Shown here: piece after piece, positions 45,397 to 53,442 of the stretch | How the letters are laid out: each line of letters begins with the position of its first letter | How positions within the stretch are numbered: the stretch's first letter is position 1 | Assembly (NCBI GenBank): GCA_018817385.1 | Contig: JAHIUA010000016.1 | Coordinates: forward strand, 1 to 64,000 | Length of the DNA: 64,000 nucleotides | Direction: 5' to 3' | Source of the DNA: Pseudomonadota bacterium | GTDB lineage: Bacteria; Desulfobacterota; Desulfobulbia; Desulfobulbales; Desulfocapsaceae | Notes under the pieces: model-generated | Databases searched by the model: none | The model's input: only the letters and a program-made list of their open reading frames with translations | What the model was told of the DNA's origin: nothing | Translations under genes and position numbers: made by a program

Positions 45397-45841
45397 ATTT
45401 GAAGCTGAAGTAGAGAAAGAGACAGATGCGGTCAAACTTGCTCGCGAAGTTGTCAGAGGTGACTATGACGTCATTACCACGGAAGAACTGAAGAAGTTGA
45501 TTGACTCCGGTCAAGAAATTGTCATTGTCGATACGATGCCTTATGCAGACAGCTACAAGAAAAGCCATATCCCCGGGGCACAGCAATTTTTGTTCCCCAT
45601 TCCAGAGATGACGACATGGGACAGCAAAGAGACCGATGGCAAAAGCCAGGATGACTTTAAAGCTCTCCTTGGCCCTGACCAAAACAGAACCATTGTTATC
45701 TATTGCGGCTTTGTAAAATGTACCAGGAGTCACAATGGAGCCATGTGGGCCAAAAAACTCGGATACAAAAATGTCCTTCGCCATCCCGGTGGAATTTTTG
45801 CCTGGAAGGGAGCCGGTTACGAAGCTGAAGCAGTCAACTGA
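45305..45841 (+). CDS. Exported rhodanese-like protein
   Basis: 178 residues from the ATG at 45305, preceded by a GGAG site. Signal peptide FPVILSLILGISLSAMAFG. Rhodanese fold: ITTEELKKLIDSGQEIVIVDTMPYADSYKKSHIPGA, then the active loop YCGFVKCTRSHNGA with Cys at the nucleophile position and a second Cys four residues later. The substitution of the usual D in VDTRP-like strands (here VDTMPYADSY) is normal for exported members. With the MauE-like neighbour it suggests a periplasmic thiol or sulfane-sulfur relay. Confidence 0.88.
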   Translation: MKLKKIIVTFPVILSLILGISLSAMAFGTNKFEAEVEKETDAVKLAREVVRGDYDVITTEELKKLIDSGQEIVIVDTMPYADSYKKSHIPGAQQFLFPIPEMTTWDSKETDGKSQDDFKALLGPDQNRTIVIYCGFVKCTRSHNGAMWAKKLGYKNVLRHPGGIFAWKGAGYEAEAVN

Positions 45842-46017
45842 CAAAAAAACCGAGCCCAGAGAATCCGGTATGGATCCCCCCCGGAAGGGAGTGTTTTACT
45901 TCCTTCCAGGGGCACTGACTGAACAACGCAGCAGGTGTCGCTCAAGAGATTGAACTGTTTGAGCAAAGCCAGTTTTCACACTGGCGGCGACTTCGAGGAG
46001 GCCAAGGAAGTGCGAAG

Positions 46018-46061
46018 GGCCCAGAAAGATAGAACCCCTCTCTGGGCCTTCCTTTTCTTTT
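46018..46061 (+). terminator. Rho-independent terminator after the reductase-rhodanese unit
   Basis: GGCCCAGA at 46018-46025 pairs with TCTGGGCC at 46041-46048, followed by TTCCTTTTCTTTT. It lies about 180 bp after the rhodanese stop. Confidence 0.7.
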
Positions 46062-46135
46062 CACCCTGGCTGCCATAACGTTCAGCACGGCACATGGTGC
46101 GGCACATCAGAAAAATGGCTGAGCCCAATGACTCT

Positions 46136-46165
46136 AACCTGGCCTGAAAGACCAGGTTTTTCACT
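46136..46165 (+). terminator. Second rho-independent terminator
   Basis: AACCTGG/CCAGGTT stem with a 9-nt loop, then TTTTTCACTTTT. It protects the convergent LysR gene from read-through. The rest of 45842-46281 holds no gene that I can support. Confidence 0.7.
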
Positions 46166-46281
46166 TTTAAAGAAACTAGCAATAGGTCGTGATCTTCAGC
46201 TCAATCAGCTGCAGGAGGGGAGACGAAGCGAAGGTGGTTTTTTTCTGAAGGAAGAGAATGGTCCACAACTGTATGTTCAAC

Positions 46282-47265
46282 CTATTCCCTGGTCATATTT
46301 TTTTTATCAATGAATTTACGCACCAGATTCTGGAAACTCTCCGGTGAGGAAAGACAGGCCTGTCCTTCGCTGCATTGACTTAAAAGAAAGCAAAAATCGA
46401 GGAATTCATTCATCAAATGAGTCTTGGTTTTATTCTTGTGTTGAATAACATAGAGCTGACGTTTCATATCAACGCCTTCAAGACGAATCTTTTGCAGACC
46501 ACCACGTTTAATTGTCCGACATACCGTCAAACTTGAAACACAGCCAATACCGGCACCGGCCTCAACAGCCTTTTTAATGGCTTCAGTATGTCCCAGTTCC
46601 ATCACCACATTCAGGTCTGTAACGTATTTACCAAGTTTACTCTTAAATATCTGGGCAGTTCGTGATCCAGCCTCACGCATTACCCATTGATATTTTTTTA
46701 TGTCGGTTGCGACATGACATACCTGCTCTGATTCTTTGTTTTTTGTAGCATCACTGATAAGAACAAGTTCATCCTGAAACCAGGGTTTGGCAGTTACCAG
46801 TTCATTATTGACTTCGCCCTCAACAAAGCCAAGGTCAGCTTCCCGGTCGGCGATAAGCCTCTCAACTGTTTCCGTATCATACACCCGCATGTTGAAATAA
46901 ACATTGGGATGCATGCTCTTAAAGGCCGTAAGCAGGTAAGGTAAGATATAGTTTCCTATGGTAGAACTGGCAACCAGATTCAGAGAGCCGCCAAATTGGC
47001 CATCTTTTTCATTCATCAATCTATCCAGATTATCTAACTTATCGAGGATCTCTCGACAGATAGGGAGAAAATATCGTCCTCTATCATTGAGTTCAAGAGA
47101 GCGGCCTGATCGGTCGAACAAGGTCCCACCCAGTTGATTCTCCATTTCATTCAAGGCTAGACTGACCGCAGACTGGGTGATAGAGAAACCTTGAGCGGCT
47201 TTTGTTACCTGGCCACTTTCTACAACTGCATTAAAAATTTTAAGTTGACGTATTGTTACTGCCAT
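46282..47265 (-). CDS. LysR-family transcriptional regulator
   Basis: 327 residues. N-terminal winged helix: MAVTIRQLKIFNAVVESGQV, QGFSITQSAVSLALNEMENQLGGTLFDRSGRS. The effector domain has the GSLNLVASSTIGNYILPYLL strand and EAIKKAVEAGAGIGCVSSLTV, typical of CysB/CbbR-like regulators. It points toward the terminators of the reductase unit, so it need not regulate that unit. The ligand is unknown. An A/T-rich upstream region (47270-47360) should hold its promoter. Confidence 0.93.
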   Translation of the reverse strand: MAVTIRQLKIFNAVVESGQVTKAAQGFSITQSAVSLALNEMENQLGGTLFDRSGRSLELNDRGRYFLPICREILDKLDNLDRLMNEKDGQFGGSLNLVASSTIGNYILPYLLTAFKSMHPNVYFNMRVYDTETVERLIADREADLGFVEGEVNNELVTAKPWFQDELVLISDATKNKESEQVCHVATDIKKYQWVMREAGSRTAQIFKSKLGKYVTDLNVVMELGHTEAIKKAVEAGAGIGCVSSLTVCRTIKRGGLQKIRLEGVDMKRQLYVIQHKNKTKTHLMNEFLDFCFLLSQCSEGQACLSSPESFQNLVRKFIDKKNMTRE

Positions 47266-47396
47266 AGAGTCCTCTTCCAGAGGTTATTATTTATTTTTTT
47301 GATGTTAATCATATCTATTATAAATTTTACTATTTATAAAGAATAAATTAATTATTACTTTGTCTTCTTCTCAGAAGATTACTTTTTGCCTGAAAA

Positions 47397-47525
47397 GCCA
47401 CTCCGGCAGGTGGAGGCAGAGTTTCTCGACCAAAGAAACGCCACTCCGGCAGGTGGAGGCAGAGTTTCTCGACCAAAGAAACGCCACTCCGGCAGGTGGA
47501 GGCAGAGTTTCTCGACCAAAGAAAC
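47397..47525. repeat. Three perfect 43-bp tandem repeats
   Basis: Three consecutive identical 43-bp units start at 47397, 47440 and 47483 (each begins GCCACTCCGGCAGGTGGAGG and ends CCAAAGAAAC). Each unit contains two partly self-complementary stretches, CTCCGGCAGGTGGAG. 43 is not a multiple of three, so the frame shifts through each copy and no protein can be encoded across it. Such perfect repetition suggests recent slippage or unequal recombination. Confidence 0.9.
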
Positions 47526-48002
47526 CTTCCAGGACCATACGGCGCTGGGGAATACTTTTCGAATTGTGGATAACCTTCTGCCACGTCTAATGACGTACAA
47601 TTACCCAATGGGTAAAGCCAATCAGGCAATAAACTGTTGCCCCTACAGTTTACGATTCAGAAATACTCTTTTGTCAGATGCGCTCAACTAAAGCCCATAA
47701 CATACACCCATAACAGCATGATTTCACTTCTATAAAGTAAGACCAACAACACTGTCGTCGTTTTAACCGAATTCAAAACGTAATTATAAATACCTTAAGG
47801 TCACTAAAAAATTCGGCTTTTTATCAAAAATCAGATAAGCTGGGCTTTGACATTTCAAGACATGCTAAAAATTTTATCGGCAGGTGCCCCACAAGAAATA
47901 CCCTTTCAGGAGATCATTTCGTCAGTATCCTGCAGAGATATTACACAAAACGCCAATTTTTCAAGGTAGCCTTTTATTCAAGGTTGATATCAGGAGGAGA
48001 TC
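47526..48002. other. Intergenic region before the two-CW protein gene
   Basis: About 480 bp without a gene. It is A/T-rich from 47690. I see no clear promoter. The last 20 bp hold the AGGAGG site of the next gene. Confidence 0.4.
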
Positions 48003-48293
48003 GTGTCTAGACTACGTGAAATGCAGTGTTGGGAAATAATCAAATGTAACAGGAAAGAACAATGTATCTCCGGCGCAGATACAACAAAGGCATGCTGGGA
48101 ACGAGTCAAGGATGATGATGCATGCTCATTCCATATCTGCATTGACTGTCTGGTCTATGTAGCAAAACAACACAACTCCCTTCTCAGTGAGGAAGAGTTT
48201 TCTTCTATCCTGGCGCATCGAGAAGAGAAAAGGACCAGAAGGTATGAATGCAATCAATTACCTACACTTCTCGAGTCCTTATATCCAGACTGA
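48003..48293 (+). CDS. Two-CW-type small cysteine-rich protein
   Basis: 96 residues from a GTG at 48003 after a perfect AGGAGG site. Two CW-type elements: MQCWEIIKCNRKEQCISG and KACWERVKDDDACS, then ICIDCLVYVAKQ. The CWE repeats fit the small two-CW proteins of anaerobic bacteria, which probably bind metal or an iron-sulfur cluster. The function is unknown to me. It stands alone. Confidence 0.8.
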   Translation: MSRLREMQCWEIIKCNRKEQCISGADTTKACWERVKDDDACSFHICIDCLVYVAKQHNSLLSEEEFSSILAHREEKRTRRYECNQLPTLLESLYPD

Positions 48294-48777
48294 TTATAGA
48301 CGTTTTCTATCTCCTCCTGTATAGCGTTATAGCTCTTCACAGATACCGTGAGGTTTCCATAGGAATTGATCTGTCTGCAGCCCTTATCTTGCTCTCTGGT
48401 CCACCAGATGCCAACACCTCCCCCTAACAACCCTGTCAAACCTGTTGACCTCCATCCAATTCCGCCCTCAGTGAGAACTGTTTTTATCGCCCCCAACAGG
48501 CAAGCCCACATTTCTCAGCAAAGTCGTTCCGAAAAACTGGAGTTGACCTCTTATTTCCCTCTTGGCTATCAATGACTTATCCAGCAGCACTAATTGTCTT
48601 TCCAGTCTATCTTTTCTCCAGAAAATCCGTCGCCTCAGAAAACTGCCTGCCTATGGCTGGATCCTGCCAGCTTGTTTTTGAAAGTTGCATTTGCTATACT
48701 CACGAAAAAAGTTCTCTCAAGCATCCAGACCAATTATCAAAGCCAGCAACAGAGAATGGCCTTTTTTTCAGAAGGTT
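48294..48777. other. Intergenic region with candidate promoter
   Basis: About 480 bp. An 85-codon minus-strand frame at 48254-48511 overlaps the previous gene and lacks a ribosome site; it is not called. A candidate promoter for the next gene is at 48672-48700. Confidence 0.35.
48672..48700 (+). promoter_or_regulatory. Candidate sigma-70 promoter of the SDR epimerase gene
   Basis: TTGTTT, 17-bp spacer, TATACT (five of six to consensus), ending 77 bp before the ATG at 48778. Confidence 0.4.
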
Positions 48778-49962
48778 ATGATAGAGAATTCAACAAAAAT
48801 TCGTGGCATCATTGTCGGTGGATCAGGAATGATTGGCGGCGCACTGGTTCACCACTTCAACACCTGTTGCCCCAACAACATAGAAGTCCTGTCGCCAAAC
48901 TCAAAAAAAATGAGTCTGGCGGTCGCAGAAGACATTGAACGTTATACCAACAAATGGAAACCGGATTTCATTATCAACTCGGCCATTGCCGCCATCGACT
49001 GTGACCCTCAACTTGCCTACACCATTAATTATATAGGTTCCATAAACCTTGCAAAGGTAGCACTCAAACTGGATATTCCCTATATCTTTATCAGCTCCGC
49101 GGCCGTCCTGCCCTCGGGAAATCGGCTTCGTGAAGAGGAGACACTCACCCTTGATGAAACCCTTTCCAACTATGCCAAATCTAAACTCATGTGTGAGTTG
49201 ACACTCCGACATATGCATGAACAGGAGGGTCTTGATTTCACCGCCATCCGGTTGGCAATTGTCTATGGAAAACACGACCACAAGACACAAGGATTCCACA
49301 GACTCCTCTATTCAATAGCTGATCAGGCCATGCCCCTTTTTTTAACGGCAAGGGGAGTAAAACACTCCTACTCCAATGCCAAAAAAGTGCCTCTCTTTGT
49401 TCACCATACCCTGCAAAACAGAACGGAATTTACCGGCCAGGCCTACAATTTTGTGGACCCGGAACCAGTTGAACTTGTCCATCTCATTCAAACTATCAAA
49501 AACTTTCTTGGCGTCACCAAACCCCGGAACATTTTCCTTCCTCTGCACGTCGCCAAATTTGGGGCAAAGTGCCTGAACATTCTCTTGAAGGAACTCTTGA
49601 AGATCGGAATTGATACAAAAATGCCGGCAGAACTCCTATTCCTCAACCAGTTTTATGAAAATCAGACACTTGACAGTGAGAGGCTCCGCAACTCCTCTTT
49701 CAAAGACCCCTGCCCAGAAGCGACAATATTCACAAAACTTCCTGAAATAATACAGTATTACATCTCAAGATGGGAACAACGGAACCTCATCTCCGGATTC
49801 AATGATGAATTTTTCGTGCCGCGTGAAGATGTGCAGCAATTCATTAACAAACCACAGAGCCTCCTGAAAGAGATCCATGACGGAGGATTCACTCCCTTCA
49901 GCAATTTTTCCGGACTGGAGAAAAAGGAAAAGAGTTCAAAAAATGGCCTCCCTCCTGCCTGA
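48778..49962 (+). CDS. Extended SDR (NAD-dependent epimerase/dehydratase-like)
   Basis: 394 residues from the ATG at 48778. Rossmann loop IVGGSGMIGGALVHHF near 12-24; active-site tyrosine and lysine in NYAKSK near 132; IFISSAAVLP before them. The second half is variable, with helices such as LLKELLKIGIDTK. It resembles dTDP-4-dehydrorhamnose reductase or NDP-sugar epimerases but also has a long C-terminal region of about 120 residues after the core (FYENQTLDSERLRNSS onwards) that I cannot place. It is followed at about 230 bp by the MotB-like gene on the same strand. Confidence 0.78.
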   Translation: MIENSTKIRGIIVGGSGMIGGALVHHFNTCCPNNIEVLSPNSKKMSLAVAEDIERYTNKWKPDFIINSAIAAIDCDPQLAYTINYIGSINLAKVALKLDIPYIFISSAAVLPSGNRLREEETLTLDETLSNYAKSKLMCELTLRHMHEQEGLDFTAIRLAIVYGKHDHKTQGFHRLLYSIADQAMPLFLTARGVKHSYSNAKKVPLFVHHTLQNRTEFTGQAYNFVDPEPVELVHLIQTIKNFLGVTKPRNIFLPLHVAKFGAKCLNILLKELLKIGIDTKMPAELLFLNQFYENQTLDSERLRNSSFKDPCPEATIFTKLPEIIQYYISRWEQRNLISGFNDEFFVPREDVQQFINKPQSLLKEIHDGGFTPFSNFSGLEKKEKSSKNGLPPA

Positions 49963-50031
49963 CAGTCTTCTCACCACCCTGTTGTCAGCGCCTGACTTGT
50001 CTCTACTGACTTATTGCCCACCCGGCCTTCT

Positions 50032-50065
50032 TGAACGAAGATAAAGCACTACTGAACAGGTACAG
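50032..50065. repeat. Right-end fragment of the MITE-like element
   Basis: TGAACGAA, then AAAGCACTACTGAACAGG and TACAG, matches the right end of the elements at 34612-34719 and 59147-59268. The matching left end is not convincing. Confidence 0.5.
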
Positions 50066-50194
50066 GGCGGTTGTTTGTCTGTTATTAGGCCTTGCCTGAA
50101 TAGGGACGAATTTTCTTTTGTTTTTCTCCTCTTCTTCCGATATGACAATAAAGGCCAAGCATTAAAACTGCAAAAAAGGTATTCCCTTATCCCT

Positions 50195-51364
50195 ATGAAC
50201 CAGCAACCTGAGCCCTCTAACCACCCCAGCCCCCTGGCGACCAACAAATCCTTTTCTCCCCATCTCTCAGTTGCCGGTCAGCTCCATGGAGAAAGGCTTG
50301 TCTCCCCTGCTGCCAATAATTACGGACCTGAAAACAGTTTTATCATAGAAGACTCCTTTTACCGGTCACGGATGCCCAAAGCCACGCACTGGTCAATCGC
50401 CTGGTCCGACCTGATGATGACCATGTTTATCCTCTTTCTTTCCCTCTTTGTCTATCAGGCAGCCCATGAGGAATTCCTGGTCAGTCACACACCGGAAGTT
50501 ATCGGCGGAAGCACTACCGAAGCCCTTGATATCGAGAGAGATAACGATCTCATCACCCCCATCATCCCACTGAAAAACAAGGTCCCTCTCCTCAGCGCAG
50601 GAACCATCAAAAAGGTGGAAACGATAAAAATTGCCCCCCTCGACATCGACACCGTCTTCAAGGAAAAGGCCGAGCCTCCCCCCCAAGCCATGGAACTAAC
50701 GGCAGAGCAGGAGATGGTTATTCCCAACCCAGATCAACCACCTGATGTACCCATCGAGGAGGAACCCGCCCCGGCTCCAACGTTTCCTCCTCTTTCCTCC
50801 ACAGGGGACTCTATCCAGCCGACACCTCTTCTCCCTGCCACTGAGGAAGCTCCTGCCGGAGAAGAAAAAACCGATCGATTCAGTGGGATTTATGACAAGA
50901 GTCAACTGACCCTGACCACAAACAAGCTCAATGACTTCGCCTCAATCGACCTGGTTCCAGACACCACCATGCGCATCATTCTTACCGGCGACCTCCTCTT
51001 TTCCACCGGCCAGGCAGATCTTTCAAGAGAAGCCCAAGAATCGCTGCAGAAAATTGCGGCCATCATCAAGAATACGCCTTATATGATCAACGTTATCGGC
51101 CACACCGACAACCTGCCCATGCATTCAAGTCAATTTACCACGAACTGGGAACTCTCTGTGGTCAGGGCCAGTCGTGTGGCCCGCTTCCTCATCGAAAAAA
51201 TGGGAATGCAGCCCGATCAGTTTGTTGTCAGTGGCTATGGGGCCACTCGTCCCCGTAAGCCCAATACCAACGTTCTCAATCGAGCAGCGAACAGACGGGT
51301 GGAAATCATCATCTCCAAGCGCATGCCACCGGCAGTCAAGGCCACCTCTGAAAATCTCCTTTAA
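50195..51364 (+). CDS. MotB-like flagellar-type stator/OmpA-domain protein
   Basis: 389 residues from the ATG at 50195. A 65-residue cytoplasmic N-terminus precedes a MotB-type transmembrane helix (WSIAWSDLMMTMFILFLSLFVYQ) whose aspartate fits the proton-binding Asp of MotB. A Pro/Glu-rich linker (about 140-225, PPDVPIEEEPAPAPTFPP) leads to an OmpA peptidoglycan-binding domain (VIGHTDNLPMHSSQF, WELSVVRASRVARFL, GYGATRP, NRRVEIII). It anchors a stator or a MotAB-like motor to the cell wall. It precedes the MotA-like gene, the reverse of the usual order. Confidence 0.88.
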   Translation: MNQQPEPSNHPSPLATNKSFSPHLSVAGQLHGERLVSPAANNYGPENSFIIEDSFYRSRMPKATHWSIAWSDLMMTMFILFLSLFVYQAAHEEFLVSHTPEVIGGSTTEALDIERDNDLITPIIPLKNKVPLLSAGTIKKVETIKIAPLDIDTVFKEKAEPPPQAMELTAEQEMVIPNPDQPPDVPIEEEPAPAPTFPPLSSTGDSIQPTPLLPATEEAPAGEEKTDRFSGIYDKSQLTLTTNKLNDFASIDLVPDTTMRIILTGDLLFSTGQADLSREAQESLQKIAAIIKNTPYMINVIGHTDNLPMHSSQFTTNWELSVVRASRVARFLIEKMGMQPDQFVVSGYGATRPRKPNTNVLNRAANRRVEIIISKRMPPAVKATSENLL

Positions 51365-51371
51365 CAAAAGT

Positions 51372-52181
51372 ATGGCTATGAAAAACAAAAATATTATCGG
51401 CCTCCTTGCCTTTACCTTCCTCTTCTGTATCGGCTTTACCATTAACGGTAATCTCAGCCTCTACTTCAATATTTCCGGTCTGCTCATTGTTTTCGGCGGC
51501 ACCTTTGCCGCGACCCTGCTCAGTTTCAAGACCGAACAACTCTCCATTGTCTTCAAGGTCCTGTGCACCGCCTATCGTAGTAAGAGCAAAAAAGAGACCG
51601 AGATCATTCAAATCCTCATTGACCTCTCTATCAAATCCAGGATCCAAGGAATCCTCTCCTTGCAGGATGAAGAAAACGAGACATCAATCCTCTTTCTCAG
51701 GAGGGCCCTGGGCTGTCTGGTCGACGGCTACCAGAGTGAGCAAATCAGAGATATCCTCAACACTGAGATGTATTTTTTCAAACTGAGACGGGAAGATTCG
51801 GAGCGAGTCCTTCGCACCATTGCCGATTTTTTCCCGGCCTTCGGCATCACGGGCAGCGTAGTGGGTCTCATTTCCATGCTTGGCGGCATCGGTGATACAT
51901 CGGTTATTCTGAAGGCCGTTCCCATTGCCCTCACTTCAACATTATACGGGATCATATTTTCGAATTTCTTTTTCCTTCCATTTGCCGCTTTTCTTAGAGA
52001 AAGGACAAACCAGGAGTTACTGTTGCAAAAAATCATCATGGAAGGAGTGATCGCCATTGACTCTGAACTCAACTCAGTCATCCTCAAGACCAAACTGGAA
52101 TCCTTCCTCACTCCGTCAGAGCGCCAGGAAGAGATGGTCTCCTACCTGAAGATCAAAGAACGGTTCAATATTGCCCCCTGA
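51372..52181 (+). CDS. MotA/TolQ/ExbB-type proton channel protein
   Basis: 269 residues. Four transmembrane helices in two pairs: about 8-45 and, after a 110-residue cytoplasmic loop, 160-215. The core RTIADFFPAFGITGSVVGLISML matches MotA, including the proline that couples to the rotor (PAFGI). It is seven bases after the MotB-like gene and should form the stator with it. No other flagellar gene is in the window, so it could be a gliding or other MotAB-like energiser. Confidence 0.88.
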   Translation: MAMKNKNIIGLLAFTFLFCIGFTINGNLSLYFNISGLLIVFGGTFAATLLSFKTEQLSIVFKVLCTAYRSKSKKETEIIQILIDLSIKSRIQGILSLQDEENETSILFLRRALGCLVDGYQSEQIRDILNTEMYFFKLRREDSERVLRTIADFFPAFGITGSVVGLISMLGGIGDTSVILKAVPIALTSTLYGIIFSNFFFLPFAAFLRERTNQELLLQKIIMEGVIAIDSELNSVILKTKLESFLTPSERQEEMVSYLKIKERFNIAP

Positions 52182-52502
52182 GTTTTTTTCTTTACTGACT
52201 CTTCTCCTCAACGCCGGATTCTTTTCAAAAAGAATCCTGCTTTCAATGTGCAATGATGCTATGAGTGTGGTATAATACGTCCTCATTTTACATCGTAACA
52301 GTTCACCGAAGACGCTAGCAAATTCACAACCCTTTTTTACTGTACAAGTACACTCGAAACTACAGAATAATCCCCAAAAAACATAGTTTTTGAGGTGTCC
52401 AGAGACGAATCAAACGTCTCCTGAGACAATCAGGCCCAAAAAGGTGTTTGAGACTTTTGCACTCTTTCTCTCTGCTATTTTCCTCCGCACAGGAGAACCA
52501 CT
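52182..52502. other. Upstream region of the pentapeptide lipoprotein gene
   Basis: 320 bp with a hairpin GGATTCTT/AAGAATCC at 52216-52237 (possible terminator of the motor genes, weak T-tract), an extended -10 promoter at 52268-52276, and two further hairpins in the presumed leader: CCCCAAAAAAC/GTTTTTGAGG at 52372-52395 and GAGACG/CGTCTC at 52402-52420. Confidence 0.5.
52268..52276 (+). promoter_or_regulatory. Extended -10 promoter candidate
   Basis: TGGTATAAT matches an extended -10 (TGnTATAAT). No good -35 lies 17 bp upstream, as allowed for this class. A leader of about 220 nt with two hairpins would precede the TTG at 52503. Confidence 0.45.
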
Positions 52503-53441
52503 TTGAATAAAAAAACATTTATCCCACTGCTCCTCCTCACTCTCCTTATTCTTTCAGGCTGTGCCGCGTCATCTATCAGCACAGCAGTAAATAAAGGTGC
52601 AAAAGCTCTCAATGCAGAGGAAATCTTTACCCTTGTCAACAACAATACCCTGCACATGGTGGCCTCTGATTTTGATGCTCACGTCTTTTGCAATCAGGAT
52701 GGCACACTGGCTGCCCAAGCCCTCCTCAACTCAGTCACCGATAACGGGGTCTGGGATATCAAAAGTGACGACACACTCTGTATCAAATTTAATGTCTGGT
52801 ATTTTGGCGATGCAATCTGCTCTTCCGTCTATCAGGAGGCAGAAACAAACGGCTACTTACTCTTTACCAGCAACGGCTCCCTGGCTTTTACCGTTACTGC
52901 CGCCTCTGGGAACGCTCAAAACCTCAAGATCAAACCCCAAAAAGGGATGGATCAGTCCTTTCTTCGTTCAAAGCTGGAACAGACTCAGGGAAAAAGTCAC
53001 TCCCAGCCTGTGGCCGTTACTGCAGCCGCCGCACCTGTAGCTTCGCATACGGACCCGGTCAGTAGCAGCGGCCCTGGAGCCTCCACTGAAGAAATCAGCT
53101 ACACAGTCAAAAGTATGGCCAAAGACTGTCCCGGCTGTAACCTGAAAGAGGCAGACCTTCGCAAAGCAGATCTGGTTGCTGCCAATCTCAAAGGAGCCAA
53201 CCTGAGAGGAGCCGATCTCAGCAGAGCTAACCTGAGACGGGCAAACCTTGAAGGGGCCGACCTGTCAGGCGCCACTCTCCTCAGTGCCAACATGCCGGGA
53301 GCGAACCTTAAAGATGCAGATCTCAGTGGAGCGGACTTCACTGGTGCAAACCTGATTCATGCCGATTTCACTGGCGCCACTCTGGATGACACCATCCTCG
53401 AAAACACTCTCCAAGAGGGAGTGAAGGGGTTGAAACAATAA
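52503..53441 (+). CDS. Pentapeptide-repeat lipoprotein
   Basis: 312 residues from a TTG at 52503 with AGGAG seven bases upstream. Lipobox LILSGC (Cys20). The middle (about 40-160) is a beta domain of unknown kind; a Ser/Ala/Pro linker follows. The last 90 residues contain about 17 pentapeptide repeats of the A(D/N)LXX type (ADLRKADLVAANLKGANLRG and so on), forming a right-handed quadrilateral beta-helix. Residues before it include a NCxxC-like CPGCNLKEADL. It is probably exposed at the outer membrane. dnaE starts two bases later; the pair may be co-transcribed. Confidence 0.9.
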   Translation: MNKKTFIPLLLLTLLILSGCAASSISTAVNKGAKALNAEEIFTLVNNNTLHMVASDFDAHVFCNQDGTLAAQALLNSVTDNGVWDIKSDDTLCIKFNVWYFGDAICSSVYQEAETNGYLLFTSNGSLAFTVTAASGNAQNLKIKPQKGMDQSFLRSKLEQTQGKSHSQPVAVTAAAAPVASHTDPVSSSGPGASTEEISYTVKSMAKDCPGCNLKEADLRKADLVAANLKGANLRGADLSRANLRRANLEGADLSGATLLSANMPGANLKDADLSGADFTGANLIHADFTGATLDDTILENTLQEGVKGLKQ

Positions 53442-53442
53442 G

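Noticed and set aside
47397-47525. 43-bp triple repeat as a CRISPR array
   Set aside because: Units abut without any spacer and are identical; there are no cas genes nearby.
47348-47691. Repetitive open frames on both strands across the 43-bp repeats
   Set aside because: They result from the repeat itself: the frame is open by chance, the peptide is repeated in shifted registers, and no ribosome site is present.
48254-48511. 85-codon minus-strand ORF overlapping the two-CW gene
   Set aside because: It overlaps the end of a well-supported gene and has no ribosome site; kept out for lack of evidence, though a small membrane protein is not excluded.
49975-50031. Left end of the MITE-like fragment at 50032
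   Set aside because: The best candidate (near CCCTGTTGTCAGCGC) matches too poorly to the family ends.
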